Origin: Anaerolinea thermophila
GTDB lineage: Bacteria; Chloroflexota; Anaerolineae; Anaerolineales; Anaerolineaceae
Assembly (NCBI RefSeq): GCF_020723905.1
Contig: NZ_DYHZ01000009.1
Span: forward strand, 96,781 to 160,780
Length of the DNA: 64,000 bases
Reading direction: 5' to 3'
Shown: one piece after another, positions 43,272 through 52,127 of the stretch
Layout: the number at the start of each line of letters is the position of its first letter
Position numbering within the stretch: the first letter of the stretch is position 1
The notes under the pieces: generated by a model
The model's database searches: none
Seen by the model: only the letters and a program-made list of their open reading frames with translations
What the model was told of the DNA's origin: nothing
Program-made: the position numbers and the translations under genes

Positions 43272-45184
43272 TGTTCAAACGGTTGTCTCCATTTTCTACC
43301 CGTGAACCCGCCTGGTCAGGGCTATTTCTGATGACCTCGCTCTCTGCCCTGATTTATGCGCTGATGGAATGGCTGTTCCTGACCACCAAGCCTTCAGCCA
43401 TTGCCATCCTGCCCATTTCGGAAAAGATACGCATCCTGCTGTTGAGTTTTGCCCTGCTCAACGGCGCGGCGCTTGCCCTGCTGGCAGGATTGGGAGCAGG
43501 ATGGCTGCTCTTCCGGTGGCACATCTGGAAACGGCTGGGGATCCTTCTTCCCGCAGGGATTTTGAGCGGACTGACCCTTCTCCTGGTTGATAACTTCACC
43601 TATACGCTGTTCCGGTTCGGGGTTTCCACATCTGTGGGATGGAGCCGTGCCCTGTACCTGCTGGGTTTCGCCATCATCCTGTTGCTTTGGACGCGCGAGG
43701 TGAGCGGCTGGCTTGCCGCGTGGGCAAACCGATCCCAACGCCGCCGCCTGTGGATGGCGCCCGCCGCGCTGGCTGGCTTAACAGTTGCTCTGCTGGCTCT
43801 CACCTACATTCCACCGCAGGCAACGCATCCTCCGCTGTGGAGCGCCGGAGCATCCGCGCGAAAAAACCTGCCCCACATCCTGCTCATCACCGCCGATGGG
43901 CTGAACGCCAACCACCTTTCGGCGTACGGGTACGAGCGGGACACCACCCCTCGTCTGCGACAACTGGCAGAACGCTCACTGGTGGGCGAAAATGCCTATT
44001 CCAACTCCGCCAACACTGCTGGCGGGGTGGTTGCCATTCTCACCGGCAAATACCCCACCACCAATCGCTTGCTTTACCCGCCGGATACCCTCAAAGGCGA
44101 GAACGCTTTCCAGCACCTGCCCTATATCCTCAAAACGTATGGGTATACGAGTGTTCAATATTCCTTTCCCTACTTTGTGGATGCCTATACCCTTAACATC
44201 CAGTCGGGGTTCGACGTAGCCAACGGGACGGTTTTTCGACAAAGCACCTTCCTCACCCGCCTGCAAACCATCTTCGATGAAGCCAGCGCGGGCTACCTGT
44301 ACGAACTCCTCAAGCGCATCGCTGACCGGCTTCGCCACATCTTCTTCCTGAAGACCATGACCAACTACCGCCTGCTTTTACCCACCAACCCGCAGGCGCT
44401 TCCATTTGAGTACCGCGATGAAGAAAACCTCAAACAGGTTCTGGATACGCTGACCACCTCAGATAAACCCGTCTTTGCCCACCTGCACTGGATGGGTACC
44501 CACCCGCTGGGACGCAAGTTTTACCCCCGCGTGCAGGTCTTTTCTCAGGGACAGAGCGTGGATCAACAGGGCGAGTTCAACCCCGATTTCTACGACGATA
44601 AAATCCTGGAATTCGATCAGGCACTGGGACAAATTCTTGACACACTGGAAGCCCATGGGCTGGCAGATCAAACCGTGCTGGTCATTGCCAGCGATCACGG
44701 CTTCATCTTCAACAATCTGGCGCGCCTGCCGTGGATTATCCACTTTCCCGAAGACGCCTATGCGCGGCGCATTCAGCAGGAAGTGCAGAACATTGACCTT
44801 GCCCCTACCCTGCTGGAGTATCTAAGCATCCCTATCCCCGAATGGATGGAAGGTCAGTCGGTTTTGCGCGCCGACCCGGGTAAGCGTCCCATTTTCGGTA
44901 CCGGCGTGGGCGATACCGTGAAGACCGAAAACGGCTTTCTGGTAGAAGAGACCGTCAAGCCTCCTTTTTATAATTTCGGGTTCGTGTCGGTGGTCTCCTG
45001 TAATCAGTGGTATCGGTTAAAACTGAATTCTCGAATCTGGGAGACGGGGCAGATTCCAGATGGCACCGCGCCCTGTACGCCCATTCCAGAGGAAGAAGCC
45101 TTCCGCCTCATTGTTCAGCACTTGCAGGAACGCGGCTTCGACACCGGAACTTTGAGCAGTTTCTCTGTGGTAAAACGCCCCTGA
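43271..45184 (+). CDS. Membrane-anchored sulfatase / phosphoethanolamine- or phosphoglycerol-transferase-like protein
   Basis: A 637-residue protein of the alkaline phosphatase superfamily. About five N-terminal helices (residues 15-185) precede an extracytoplasmic domain beginning HILLITADGLNANHLSAYGY near residue 199 (split at N-A-N). The nucleophile region is YSNSANTAGGVVAILTGKYP, and metal ligands occur in FAHLHWMGTHPLG and IASDHGFIF. The SNSANT stretch has no Cys formylglycine motif, so a transferase using Ser or Thr is more likely than a true sulfatase. It is translationally linked to the methyltransferase. Confidence 0.78.
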   Translation: MFKRLSPFSTREPAWSGLFLMTSLSALIYALMEWLFLTTKPSAIAILPISEKIRILLLSFALLNGAALALLAGLGAGWLLFRWHIWKRLGILLPAGILSGLTLLLVDNFTYTLFRFGVSTSVGWSRALYLLGFAIILLLWTREVSGWLAAWANRSQRRRLWMAPAALAGLTVALLALTYIPPQATHPPLWSAGASARKNLPHILLITADGLNANHLSAYGYERDTTPRLRQLAERSLVGENAYSNSANTAGGVVAILTGKYPTTNRLLYPPDTLKGENAFQHLPYILKTYGYTSVQYSFPYFVDAYTLNIQSGFDVANGTVFRQSTFLTRLQTIFDEASAGYLYELLKRIADRLRHIFFLKTMTNYRLLLPTNPQALPFEYRDEENLKQVLDTLTTSDKPVFAHLHWMGTHPLGRKFYPRVQVFSQGQSVDQQGEFNPDFYDDKILEFDQALGQILDTLEAHGLADQTVLVIASDHGFIFNNLARLPWIIHFPEDAYARRIQQEVQNIDLAPTLLEYLSIPIPEWMEGQSVLRADPGKRPIFGTGVGDTVKTENGFLVEETVKPPFYNFGFVSVVSCNQWYRLKLNSRIWETGQIPDGTAPCTPIPEEEAFRLIVQHLQERGFDTGTLSSFSVVKRP

Positions 45185-45208
45185 GGGTTTTCCATCTCCA
45201 CTCTATGA

Positions 45209-45246
45209 AGATAAAGCCGGGCACGCCTGCCCGGTTTTATCTTTTG
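45209..45246 (+). terminator. Terminator of the envelope cluster
   Basis: A 15-bp stem (AGATAAAGCCGGGCA with TGCCCGGTTTTATCT, one G-T pair) with a CGCC loop, ending in CTTTT. Confidence 0.82.
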
Positions 45247-45271
45247 CCCATCCGGAGAAGCAGGATATAAT
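45244..45271 (+). promoter_or_regulatory. Promoter of the MFS transporter gene
   Basis: -35 TTGCCC (45244-45249), 16-bp spacer, -10 TATAAT (45266-45271), 29 bp before the ATG. It begins within the tail of the upstream terminator. Confidence 0.6.
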
Positions 45272-45300
45272 GACCGTATCTCATTGAGGGGATTCAAACA

Positions 45301-46617
45301 ATGCGGTCCACACTTACCACCCCAAAACCTGCCTCGCGCATTCCCAACACTTTTCGGGCATTGCGTCATTACAACTACCGCGTCTGGTTTGCAGGACAGA
45401 CCATCTCCCTCAGCGGCACATGGATGCAGACCATGGCGCAACAGGTCCTGGTGTACCGTCTCACCGGTTCGGCGGCGGCGCTGGGATTGATCAGTTTCAT
45501 CGGTCTGATCCCGCTTATCCCCTTTTCGCTGTGGGGCGGCTCGCTCACCGACCGCTTTCCCAAACGGGATGTCATCCTCTGGGCACAGGTGGTCATGATG
45601 GCACAGGCGCTTCTGCTCTCGTGGCTCACCTGGAGCGGCAGGGTGCAGGTATGGCACATTTACGCCCTTTCGCTTCTGCTGGCGGCGGTGAATGCCGTGG
45701 ATCTACCTGCCCGGCAAGCCTTCACTGTGGATATGGTTGAGGGCAAAGAGGACCTCACCAACGCCATTGGCTTGAACTCCGCCATGTTCAACCTTGCCCG
45801 CGCCCTGGGACCGGCACTGGCAGGGCTGGTAGTGGCGGCAATTGGCGAGGGACCTGCCTTTTTCTTCAACGCCCTCACCTTCGTGCCGGTAATTCTGGCT
45901 TTGCTCTCCATGCGCAACCTGCCGCAATCCTCTCGCCCCCCGCAGGCGCACAGCACGGTTCGTCACATCCTGGAAGGACTGCGCTATGTGATCAGCAAAC
46001 CGGTGCAGTTGCTCTTGATGAGCCTGGTGGCTGTGAGCGCCTTCCTTTCCATGCCCTACAACACCCTCATGCCGGTCTTCGCTCAGGACGTGCTCAGTGC
46101 AAGCGCCCAGCCGGTAATTGCCCGGGTGTGCGAAGGACCTGCCCGCCTGTTTTCCTGTCAGTCTCCGCAAGCCCTGCCGTTAGGCATGTTGCTCACCGCT
46201 GTGGGGGTCGGTGCAGTGCTGGGGGCGCTGTTTGTGGCATCCCTGCCCGCTGAGAGTCACCGCGGGCGCTGGCTGACGCTGGGCAACCTGGGCTTTCCGC
46301 TGGCATTGCTCTTCGTGGCAGTTTCCCGTTCGTTTCTTTTTAGCCTCTTCATGATGATGGCGGCTGGCTGGATGTTCGTCCTGCAGAACGCTCTGGCGAA
46401 CACCCTTATTCAAATGACCGCCCCGGACGAGGTGCGCGGACGGGTGATGGGGTTCTACACCATGACCATTCAGGCTTTCATGCGTCTGGGCGCGCTTCAG
46501 GCAGGATACGTTGCCGACTGGATCGGTGCACCGCTGGCGCTGGGCATGGGCGCTCTGCTTTCTCTGCTGTACGGCGGCTGGGTAGCCCTGTTCAAACCGG
46601 TGATTCGGAGGTTATAA
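45301..46617 (+). CDS. MFS transporter, EntS/MFS_3-like exporter
   Basis: A 438-residue inner-membrane protein of 10-12 helices. The N-terminus (RALRHYNYRVWFAGQTISLSGTWMQ, split at A-G-Q) and the cytoplasmic loop GGSLTDRFPKRDVIL are typical of the enterobactin-exporter-like MFS_3 group. The helix 4-5 region VNAVDLPARQAFTVDMV is also conserved. An extra loop near residues 260-290 contains two Cys residues. The substrate is unknown. The next gene starts 3 bp after its stop. Confidence 0.85.
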   Translation: MRSTLTTPKPASRIPNTFRALRHYNYRVWFAGQTISLSGTWMQTMAQQVLVYRLTGSAAALGLISFIGLIPLIPFSLWGGSLTDRFPKRDVILWAQVVMMAQALLLSWLTWSGRVQVWHIYALSLLLAAVNAVDLPARQAFTVDMVEGKEDLTNAIGLNSAMFNLARALGPALAGLVVAAIGEGPAFFFNALTFVPVILALLSMRNLPQSSRPPQAHSTVRHILEGLRYVISKPVQLLLMSLVAVSAFLSMPYNTLMPVFAQDVLSASAQPVIARVCEGPARLFSCQSPQALPLGMLLTAVGVGAVLGALFVASLPAESHRGRWLTLGNLGFPLALLFVAVSRSFLFSLFMMMAAGWMFVLQNALANTLIQMTAPDEVRGRVMGFYTMTIQAFMRLGALQAGYVADWIGAPLALGMGALLSLLYGGWVALFKPVIRRL

Positions 46618-46620
46618 GCC

Positions 46621-47259
46621 ATGCACTGGAAGCGGGATCTCGCCAGCAAGTTCTTCGATGGCATTCTGCCGGTCATCGTCCTGTACCTATTGTGGCAGAC
46701 GATTCTGCTTCCCATGGGCATCCTCTACCACCGCTCTGGCGGACCGGGGCTGATGGTGTACGCGCTGGCGCTCATCGCGGTAGCCGTGTACAGTTTTCAG
46801 CGGGGACTGAATACCCGCTCTGCTGAAACCACACGGGGATGGTACGGGATGGCAGGCGGGCTGGTCGCCTGGGCGGCAACGGAATTCGCCAGCATGCTCA
46901 GCGAGGGTAAACTCTCCGGTCTGGACACCGCCATCGCCCTGCTTCTGGCAATTCTCATCACCACCCTGATGTGGCGGCAGTATCTGCCCGTGGGAGCGCG
47001 TTTTTTCCTGACCACCTACCTCGCCAACGGGGTGGGACATATTTTGATGACCTTCTTCCGTCTGCTGGCGGGCACTTCCCCGGCGGCAATGTTGTTTTTC
47101 TTGATTCTTGGTTACGCCGCCATTGCCATAACGCTGGGCGGACTGATCTGGATAATGTTTTTCAGCGAGCGGCGGCTTCAGCGCATGTGGGCGGCGCTCA
47201 TCATCCTGCTGGCAGGCAGTGCGGCAGTGTACATTTTCCGCGGCGGCTGGTTTGGCTGA
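46621..47259 (+). CDS. Integral membrane protein, unknown function
   Basis: A 212-residue protein with six or seven hydrophobic helices from residue 12 to 205 and few charged loops (TRSAETTRGW near 65). No family was recognised. The 3-bp spacing to the MFS gene suggests co-translation and perhaps a shared role in export. Its right-hand end marks the boundary of the A+T-rich island. Confidence 0.6.
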   Translation: MHWKRDLASKFFDGILPVIVLYLLWQTILLPMGILYHRSGGPGLMVYALALIAVAVYSFQRGLNTRSAETTRGWYGMAGGLVAWAATEFASMLSEGKLSGLDTAIALLLAILITTLMWRQYLPVGARFFLTTYLANGVGHILMTFFRLLAGTSPAAMLFFLILGYAAIAITLGGLIWIMFFSERRLQRMWAALIILLAGSAAVYIFRGGWFG

Positions 47260-47302
47260 GCATCTTACGCAGAATCATTCAAAACAATTTTATGAAAGAC
47301 AG

Positions 47303-47308
47303 TATAAT
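47303..47308 (+). promoter_or_regulatory. -10 element of the restriction-modification operon
   Basis: A consensus TATAAT lies 50 bp before the methyltransferase start, in a very A+T-rich stretch. The -35 is uncertain. Confidence 0.45.
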
Positions 47309-47358
47309 TTATTTCACCATATTTAAATTATTGTTTCCCATAGTCTGGAGTCAACCTT

Positions 47359-48282
47359 ATGAATGATACATACACCGGAATTTCTCTTCCTTTGAAAGTA
47401 AAAGAAGCCCAAACTCTTTATCGAACAAAACTATCTATTGGGTATACAAGAACCTGTTCATGTCCTCCTAATCACTTAAGTTGCCTATCAGCTAAAGAAT
47501 GGATCAAGTGTCAACTAGGAGTTTGGCAGTTTAATTACGAAGGGAGAGATATTCGTGATAAAAGTATTCACCCTGCAACTTTTCCAATTTCTCTCTCAAA
47601 AAAAGTGATCAGCTTATTTACCCATGAAGGAGAATTGGTTCTAGATCCGTTTGTCGGAAGTGGAACTACTTTGGTTGCAGCAAGGGATCTTAATCGAAAC
47701 GCTGTAGGTTTTGACCTTCAAGAAAAATATATTGATTTATGTGCTGAGCGATTAGCAACTAATAACCTTTTCAATAACGCCCAACAGGTAGCAATTCATG
47801 ATGATGCCAGAAATATTCCTAATTACCTTGAACCCGAAATGGTAAGTCTAATATGGACATCTCCCCCTTATGCAAATTTGCTGAATCGAAAACGTCTTAA
47901 TAAATCGAGACGTGATAGAAAGAATGAACAGTTTGGGAAAATTGAACAATATTCCCAAGATCCTTCCGATTTAGGAACAATGCCTCTTGAGGAGTATACT
48001 AGAGCAATGGGTGAAATTTTTGAGAAGTTACTCCCTTTGTTAAAACCTAGAGGGCATTGCGTAATCAACGTTCCCGATATGTGGTGGGAAGATAAAAGAA
48101 TTACCATCCACGTTTCTCTCATTGAAGAGTTAAGACAAAGAGGTTATGAGCTGAGGAATATAATCATTTGGGATCGGACAAACATTGTTAACAAAATCGG
48201 AATTTTCGGCTGGCCCAGTAATTACATCACAATGGGAACTACATTTGAATATCTGCTTGATTTCTGGAGACCTTCACAATGA
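47359..48282 (+). CDS. Type II DNA methyltransferase (N4-cytosine or N6-adenine), permuted motif order
   Basis: A 307-residue amino-methyltransferase. Motif X/I region: HPATFPISLS at 71-80 and DPFVGSGTT at 96-104 (SAM binding). Motif IV is TSPPY at 167-171, the catalytic S-P-P-Y type. In the common beta class TSPPY comes first and DPFVGSGTT last, so this order suggests a circular permutation. With an MvaI/BcnI-like nuclease as partner, N4-cytosine methylation is more likely than N6-adenine. GGAG lies eight bases before the ATG. It overlaps the nuclease gene by an ATGA. Confidence 0.87.
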   Translation: MNDTYTGISLPLKVKEAQTLYRTKLSIGYTRTCSCPPNHLSCLSAKEWIKCQLGVWQFNYEGRDIRDKSIHPATFPISLSKKVISLFTHEGELVLDPFVGSGTTLVAARDLNRNAVGFDLQEKYIDLCAERLATNNLFNNAQQVAIHDDARNIPNYLEPEMVSLIWTSPPYANLLNRKRLNKSRRDRKNEQFGKIEQYSQDPSDLGTMPLEEYTRAMGEIFEKLLPLLKPRGHCVINVPDMWWEDKRITIHVSLIEELRQRGYELRNIIIWDRTNIVNKIGIFGWPSNYITMGTTFEYLLDFWRPSQ

Positions 48283-49082
48283 TAACATTTACTAAAGAAG
48301 ATTTAATAGAAAAAATTCATCAAATCAGTAGAGAAGGCTGGAAAAAAAGTGTAAAACAAACTATAGAGCGAAGAAATGATGGCGCTGTAGGAAATACTTT
48401 GGAATGTTTACTGGGATTATCAGAAAACAATCTGCCAATTCCAAATGCACAAGAATGGGAGTTGAAGGGACAAAGAGAACATACATCTTCCCTAATTACT
48501 CTCAAACATTTAGAACCTTCCCCAACTGCTTTGCAAATTGTTTCATGTATATTACTTCCGAATTTTGGATGGAGACATAAAGAAGCAGGGAAAAAATACC
48601 CTAATGATGAAAAAAGTTTTCGTTCAACTACAGATGCTATTCATTACACAAATAGAGGTTTCAAATTAGTTCTAGACCGAAATGCGAGAAAACTTCGCTT
48701 TACTTTTTCTAAAGATCATATAGATGCAAGCGACCCTTCTATAAAAGAGTGGGCAAATTCGGTACCTGATTCTCTATGCCCTGAACCATACTGGGGATTT
48801 CAAGACTTAGAGTATGCAATTGGTTCTAAAATTAAGAATTGTTTCTATGTAATTGCTGAGTCAAAAATAGAAAATAGGCATGAATTTTTTCTGTACAAAA
48901 AATTGTTTGTCTTATCTGGATTCGATTTTGAAAGATTCTTAAACTGTATTGAAATGGGGTTGGTATTTGTGGACTTTGATGCTCGCACAGGACATAATCA
49001 TGGAACAAAATTCCGGATAAAACAAAATTCATGGAAAAATCTTTATAAAAGCGTACAAGAAATTAATTTACTGGAAGAATAA
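48279..49082 (+). CDS. MvaI/BcnI-family restriction endonuclease
   Basis: A 267-residue protein. The family core is readable: GNTLECLLGLSENN at 38-51, then EWELKGQRE at 59-67 with the E-x-K pair (E61, K63), and a C-terminal RTGHNHGTKFR. MvaI and BcnI are monomeric enzymes that cut CCWGG and CCSGG; the site of this one cannot be read from sequence. By alignment to MvaI the first catalytic Asp should fall at residue 56, which is Asn here. It is coupled to the methyltransferase gene by an ATGA. Confidence 0.8.
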   Translation: MITFTKEDLIEKIHQISREGWKKSVKQTIERRNDGAVGNTLECLLGLSENNLPIPNAQEWELKGQREHTSSLITLKHLEPSPTALQIVSCILLPNFGWRHKEAGKKYPNDEKSFRSTTDAIHYTNRGFKLVLDRNARKLRFTFSKDHIDASDPSIKEWANSVPDSLCPEPYWGFQDLEYAIGSKIKNCFYVIAESKIENRHEFFLYKKLFVLSGFDFERFLNCIEMGLVFVDFDARTGHNHGTKFRIKQNSWKNLYKSVQEINLLEE

Positions 49083-49112
49083 CATTCTTCATTCTTTTGA
49101 AAAGGTCTTATA

Positions 49113-50066
49113 ATGAGTTTTGTCAGTCAATTGTTTCTGGGCGTTCTGCGCCTGTTTCCTTTCGTCCCACACAGTAACTGGAGCATTCACCAGCAAAGAG
49201 ACGTTCTGGAGTTTTACGCCCGGCTTTTGCTGCACACTCCGCCCGGTGTGCGCATCGGCTTTGCCGCCGCAGGTGGTCCACGCGCCGAGTGGCTCATTCC
49301 CGAACGCAACACCCCCGATCAGGTCATTCTCTACCTGCACGGCGGGGCTTACACAGTCGGCTCCCCCCGCACCCACCGCGAGATGGCGGGCTACCTCTCC
49401 CTGTTTGCGCGCACCCGCGCCCTGGTGGTGGATTACCGCCTTGCGCCCGAGCACCCCTTCCCCGCCGCGCTGGAAGACGCCCTTGCCGCCTATCATCACC
49501 TTCAACGGCTGGGGTACCCGCCTCACAAAATCGCTTTTGCCGGTGATTCGGCAGGCGGGGGGCTGGCAATGGCAACCCTGCTGGCACTGCGCGACCGCGG
49601 CGAGCCTCTGCCCGCCGCCGCGGCGCTGATGTCGCCGTGGACGGATCTGACAGGAGTGGGCGATTCGGTCAAGACGCACGAAACCCGCGACCCGCTCATC
49701 CATCCCGGCGACCTGCCGGTTGCCGCCCGCCTGTACTTGCGCGATCTTGACCCGCGCCATCCTTACGCTTCGCCACTGTACGGCGATTTTCACGGCTTAC
49801 CCCCCATCCTCGTGCATGTTGGCACCGAGGAACTGCTCTTCACCGATTCTACCCGCCTGGTTGACCGCCTGATCGAAGACGGGGTGAACGCCGAACTGGT
49901 CATCTGGGAAGGCATGTGGCACGTTTTTCAACTGTTCACCCTGCGCGTGCCGGAGTCGTGGCGCTCTCTGCGTCAGATGGGCTCCTTTCTGCACCGCCAT
50001 CTCTCCCGCGCGGGTGTGGAAATCCGGTCAGAACCCGCGGAAAGCGAGAAAGCGCTCGCTTTATAA
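49113..50066 (+). CDS. Alpha/beta hydrolase, hormone-sensitive-lipase-like esterase
   Basis: A 317-residue cytoplasmic esterase of the HSL family. The oxyanion loop is LYLHGGAYTVG, the nucleophile lies in FAGDSAGGGLAMA, and the later Asp (HVGTEELLFTDS) and His (WEGMWHVFQ) complete the triad. DYRLAPEHPFPAALEDA (split at P-F-P) is also a family mark. G+C-rich codon use returns here after the A+T-rich island. An AAAGG precedes the ATG. Confidence 0.88.
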   Translation: MSFVSQLFLGVLRLFPFVPHSNWSIHQQRDVLEFYARLLLHTPPGVRIGFAAAGGPRAEWLIPERNTPDQVILYLHGGAYTVGSPRTHREMAGYLSLFARTRALVVDYRLAPEHPFPAALEDALAAYHHLQRLGYPPHKIAFAGDSAGGGLAMATLLALRDRGEPLPAAAALMSPWTDLTGVGDSVKTHETRDPLIHPGDLPVAARLYLRDLDPRHPYASPLYGDFHGLPPILVHVGTEELLFTDSTRLVDRLIEDGVNAELVIWEGMWHVFQLFTLRVPESWRSLRQMGSFLHRHLSRAGVEIRSEPAESEKALAL

Positions 50067-50067
50067 A

Positions 50068-50098
50068 AACAAACAACCTGCCTTGTGGGCAGGTTGTT
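50068..50098 (-). terminator. Terminator of the purine operon
   Basis: AACAACCTGCC and GGGCAGGTTGTT pair around a short loop; on the minus strand the stem is followed by TGTTTTTA. It lies 27 bp after the carbamate kinase stop and only 2 bp after the esterase stop on the other strand, so it may serve both. Confidence 0.78.
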
Positions 50099-50124
50099 GA
50101 TGAAAAAACCGTTTTCCAGAAACG

Positions 50125-51078
50125 TTACGGCACAATCCAGGTACCGGTTTCGCCGCGCAGAGCGCGCCCGATGTTCTCCGGGCTGGTGATGAGGGCTTCT
50201 TTACCGCCCGCCTCCAGATAGCGGATGCAAGCCTGCACCTTGGGGAGCATGGAGCCTTTGGCAAAGTGCCCTTCCTGAATATATTGTTTGGCTTCGGCTA
50301 CCGTCATGCGATCAATGAGTTTTTCGTTGGGCTTACCATAGTTCAGCGCCACCTTCTCCACCGCGGTGGAGATGATGAAGATATCCGCGTTGATTTCCTG
50401 CGCCAGCAGGCTGGAGGCATAGTCCTTGTCAATGACCGCGGCAACGCCCACATAATCGCCGTCGCCTTTGTCAATGACGGGGATGCCGCCACCGCCCACG
50501 GTGATGACGATCACACCCGCCTCAATCAGGGCTTTAATGGTATCCAGTTCCACCACCTCTTTGGGATCGGGAGACGCCACCACGCGCCGCCAGCCGCGCC
50601 CGGCATCTTCCACCACCGTCCAGCCCAGTTCTTCGGCTTTGCGTTTGGCTTCTTCCTCGGTCATGAACCCGCCAATCGGTTTGGTGGGATGCAGGAAGGC
50701 GGGGTCGTTTTTGTCCACCAGCACCTGCGTGATCACTGTGGCTACGTTCTGGTGAATCTTGCGGCGGAACAGTTCGTTCTGCAGGTTCTGCTGGAGCAGG
50801 TAGCCGATCAAGCCCTGGCTCTCGGCGCCGCACACATCCAGCGGCGTCTCGGGCAGGTTTTCCACCTTGGCGGCAACCTCCGACTGGCGCAGAATCAACC
50901 CCACCTGCGGACCATTCCCATGACCGATGGCAACGTTCCAACCCGCTTCGATCATATCAGCAATGTGGTAGCAGGTCTCTTTGGCGGCTTGATACTGATC
51001 TTCGATTTTCTGGTGGGCGTTGTCTTTAATCAACGAGTTTCCACCAATGGCAATGACTGCGGTTTTCTTTCTGGACAT
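50125..51078 (-). CDS. arcC: Carbamate kinase
   Basis: A 317-residue enzyme that makes ATP from carbamoyl phosphate and ADP. Signatures visible are VIAIGGNSLI at the N-terminus, IGHGNGPQVG, ESQGLIGYLL, VITVGGGGIPV and the C-terminal GSMLPKVQACIRYLE. The ATG at 51078 is chosen because GGAG is five bases before it; a GTG two codons upstream is less likely. It is last in the purine operon, next to YgeW, which is the pairing expected if carbamoyl groups are used for substrate-level phosphorylation. Confidence 0.95.
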   Translation of the reverse strand: MSRKKTAVIAIGGNSLIKDNAHQKIEDQYQAAKETCYHIADMIEAGWNVAIGHGNGPQVGLILRQSEVAAKVENLPETPLDVCGAESQGLIGYLLQQNLQNELFRRKIHQNVATVITQVLVDKNDPAFLHPTKPIGGFMTEEEAKRKAEELGWTVVEDAGRGWRRVVASPDPKEVVELDTIKALIEAGVIVITVGGGGIPVIDKGDGDYVGVAAVIDKDYASSLLAQEINADIFIISTAVEKVALNYGKPNEKLIDRMTVAEAKQYIQEGHFAKGSMLPKVQACIRYLEAGGKEALITSPENIGRALRGETGTWIVP

Positions 51079-51118
51079 CTTCACTCCTCACCCATTGAAA
51101 ATTTTAAGATTGAACATC

Positions 51119-52099
51119 TTACGACATGGTCAAAGCCATGACGGCTTTCTGAACGTGCAGGCGGTTTTCCGCCTCATCGTACACCACCGAGTGCGGACCG
51201 TCAATAACCTCATCGGTCACTTCCAGGTTGCGATCGGCGGGCAGGCAGTGCATGTAGATGCTGTCCTCTTTGGTCAGGTCCATACGGCGCTGGTCCGTAA
51301 TCCAGTCGCGGTACTTTTCGATGAGCGCCTTGCCCTCGTTCTTATCGGTGGTGGTCACCAGCGGACCCCACGACTTGGGATAAACCACATCGGCATCTTT
51401 GAAGGCTTCGTCCATATCGTGGACGATTTCGAAGCCGGAGTGGTATTTGCGGGCGTTCTCGCGCGCCATCTCAACGATTTCGGGCATGAGTTTAAACTCC
51501 GGGGGATGCGCCAGCACCACATCGGCGCCGAAGCGGGTCAACTGCAGGATGAGTGACTGCGGAACAGAAATGGGCTTGCTGTAGGAAGCGGCATACGCCC
51601 ACGAGACGACAATCTTGCGGCGGCGCAGGTCGCGTCCTTTTTTCTCCATGATGGTCATTAAATCAGCCAGACACTGGAAGGGATGATACACATCGCACTG
51701 CATGTTCAGCACAGGAACGCGGGAGTAGCGGGCAACCTCGTTAATGTATTGATTGCCGAACTGCCAGTCGCACTGGCGGATGGCAATGCCGTCGAAGTAA
51801 CGCCCGAAAATCTCGCCGATTTCCTTAGCGGTATCGCCGTGGGCAATCTGGGTGGTGTCCGAGTCGATGAAAGCGGCGTGCCCGCCCAGTTGCGCCATAC
51901 CGGCTTCAAACGAGCCGCGGGTACGCGTGCTGGTGAAGAAGAACAGCATGGCAAGAGTTTTATCGCGCAGAAGGGGATGGGGTTCTCCGAGCGCGCGCTT
52001 GCGTTTCAGATCCCATGCCACTTCCAGCACGGTTTCGACTTCCTCTTTGGAAAAATCCAGGTCTCCGATGAAGTCGCGTCCTCTTAGGTTGGTTTGCAT
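51119..52099 (-). CDS. ygeW: YgeW-type carbamoyltransferase
   Basis: A 326-residue member of the aspartate/ornithine carbamoyltransferase family. The carbamoyl-phosphate loop is FTSTRTRGSFE, HPFQCLADL is the family H-P-x-Q motif, and MHCLPADRN lies near the C-terminus. YgeW proteins are knotted carbamoyltransferases of undefined substrate, found in anaerobic purine-degradation clusters. The ATG of MQTNLRG has AGGAGG nine bases upstream. Its neighbours ygeY and carbamate kinase match the enterobacterial arrangement. Confidence 0.9.
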   Translation of the reverse strand: MQTNLRGRDFIGDLDFSKEEVETVLEVAWDLKRKRALGEPHPLLRDKTLAMLFFFTSTRTRGSFEAGMAQLGGHAAFIDSDTTQIAHGDTAKEIGEIFGRYFDGIAIRQCDWQFGNQYINEVARYSRVPVLNMQCDVYHPFQCLADLMTIMEKKGRDLRRRKIVVSWAYAASYSKPISVPQSLILQLTRFGADVVLAHPPEFKLMPEIVEMARENARKYHSGFEIVHDMDEAFKDADVVYPKSWGPLVTTTDKNEGKALIEKYRDWITDQRRMDLTKEDSIYMHCLPADRNLEVTDEVIDGPHSVVYDEAENRLHVQKAVMALTMS

Positions 52100-52127
52100 A
52101 ACAAAATCCTCCTGTGAAAAAATGAAT

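Larger units (their letters stand above)
47260..49100. mobile_element. A+T-rich island carrying a restriction-modification module
   Basis: Base and codon use change sharply: both genes here favour A/T-ending codons, while the neighbours on each side are strongly G/C-ending. The block sits between the end of a membrane protein gene and the start of an esterase gene. No integrase, transposase, clear direct repeats or tRNA borders were seen, so transfer is inferred from composition alone. Confidence 0.65.

Noticed and set aside
47260..49100. Integrative element with defined ends
   Set aside because: No integrase, transposase, terminal repeats or tRNA border could be seen; only the base composition marks the island.
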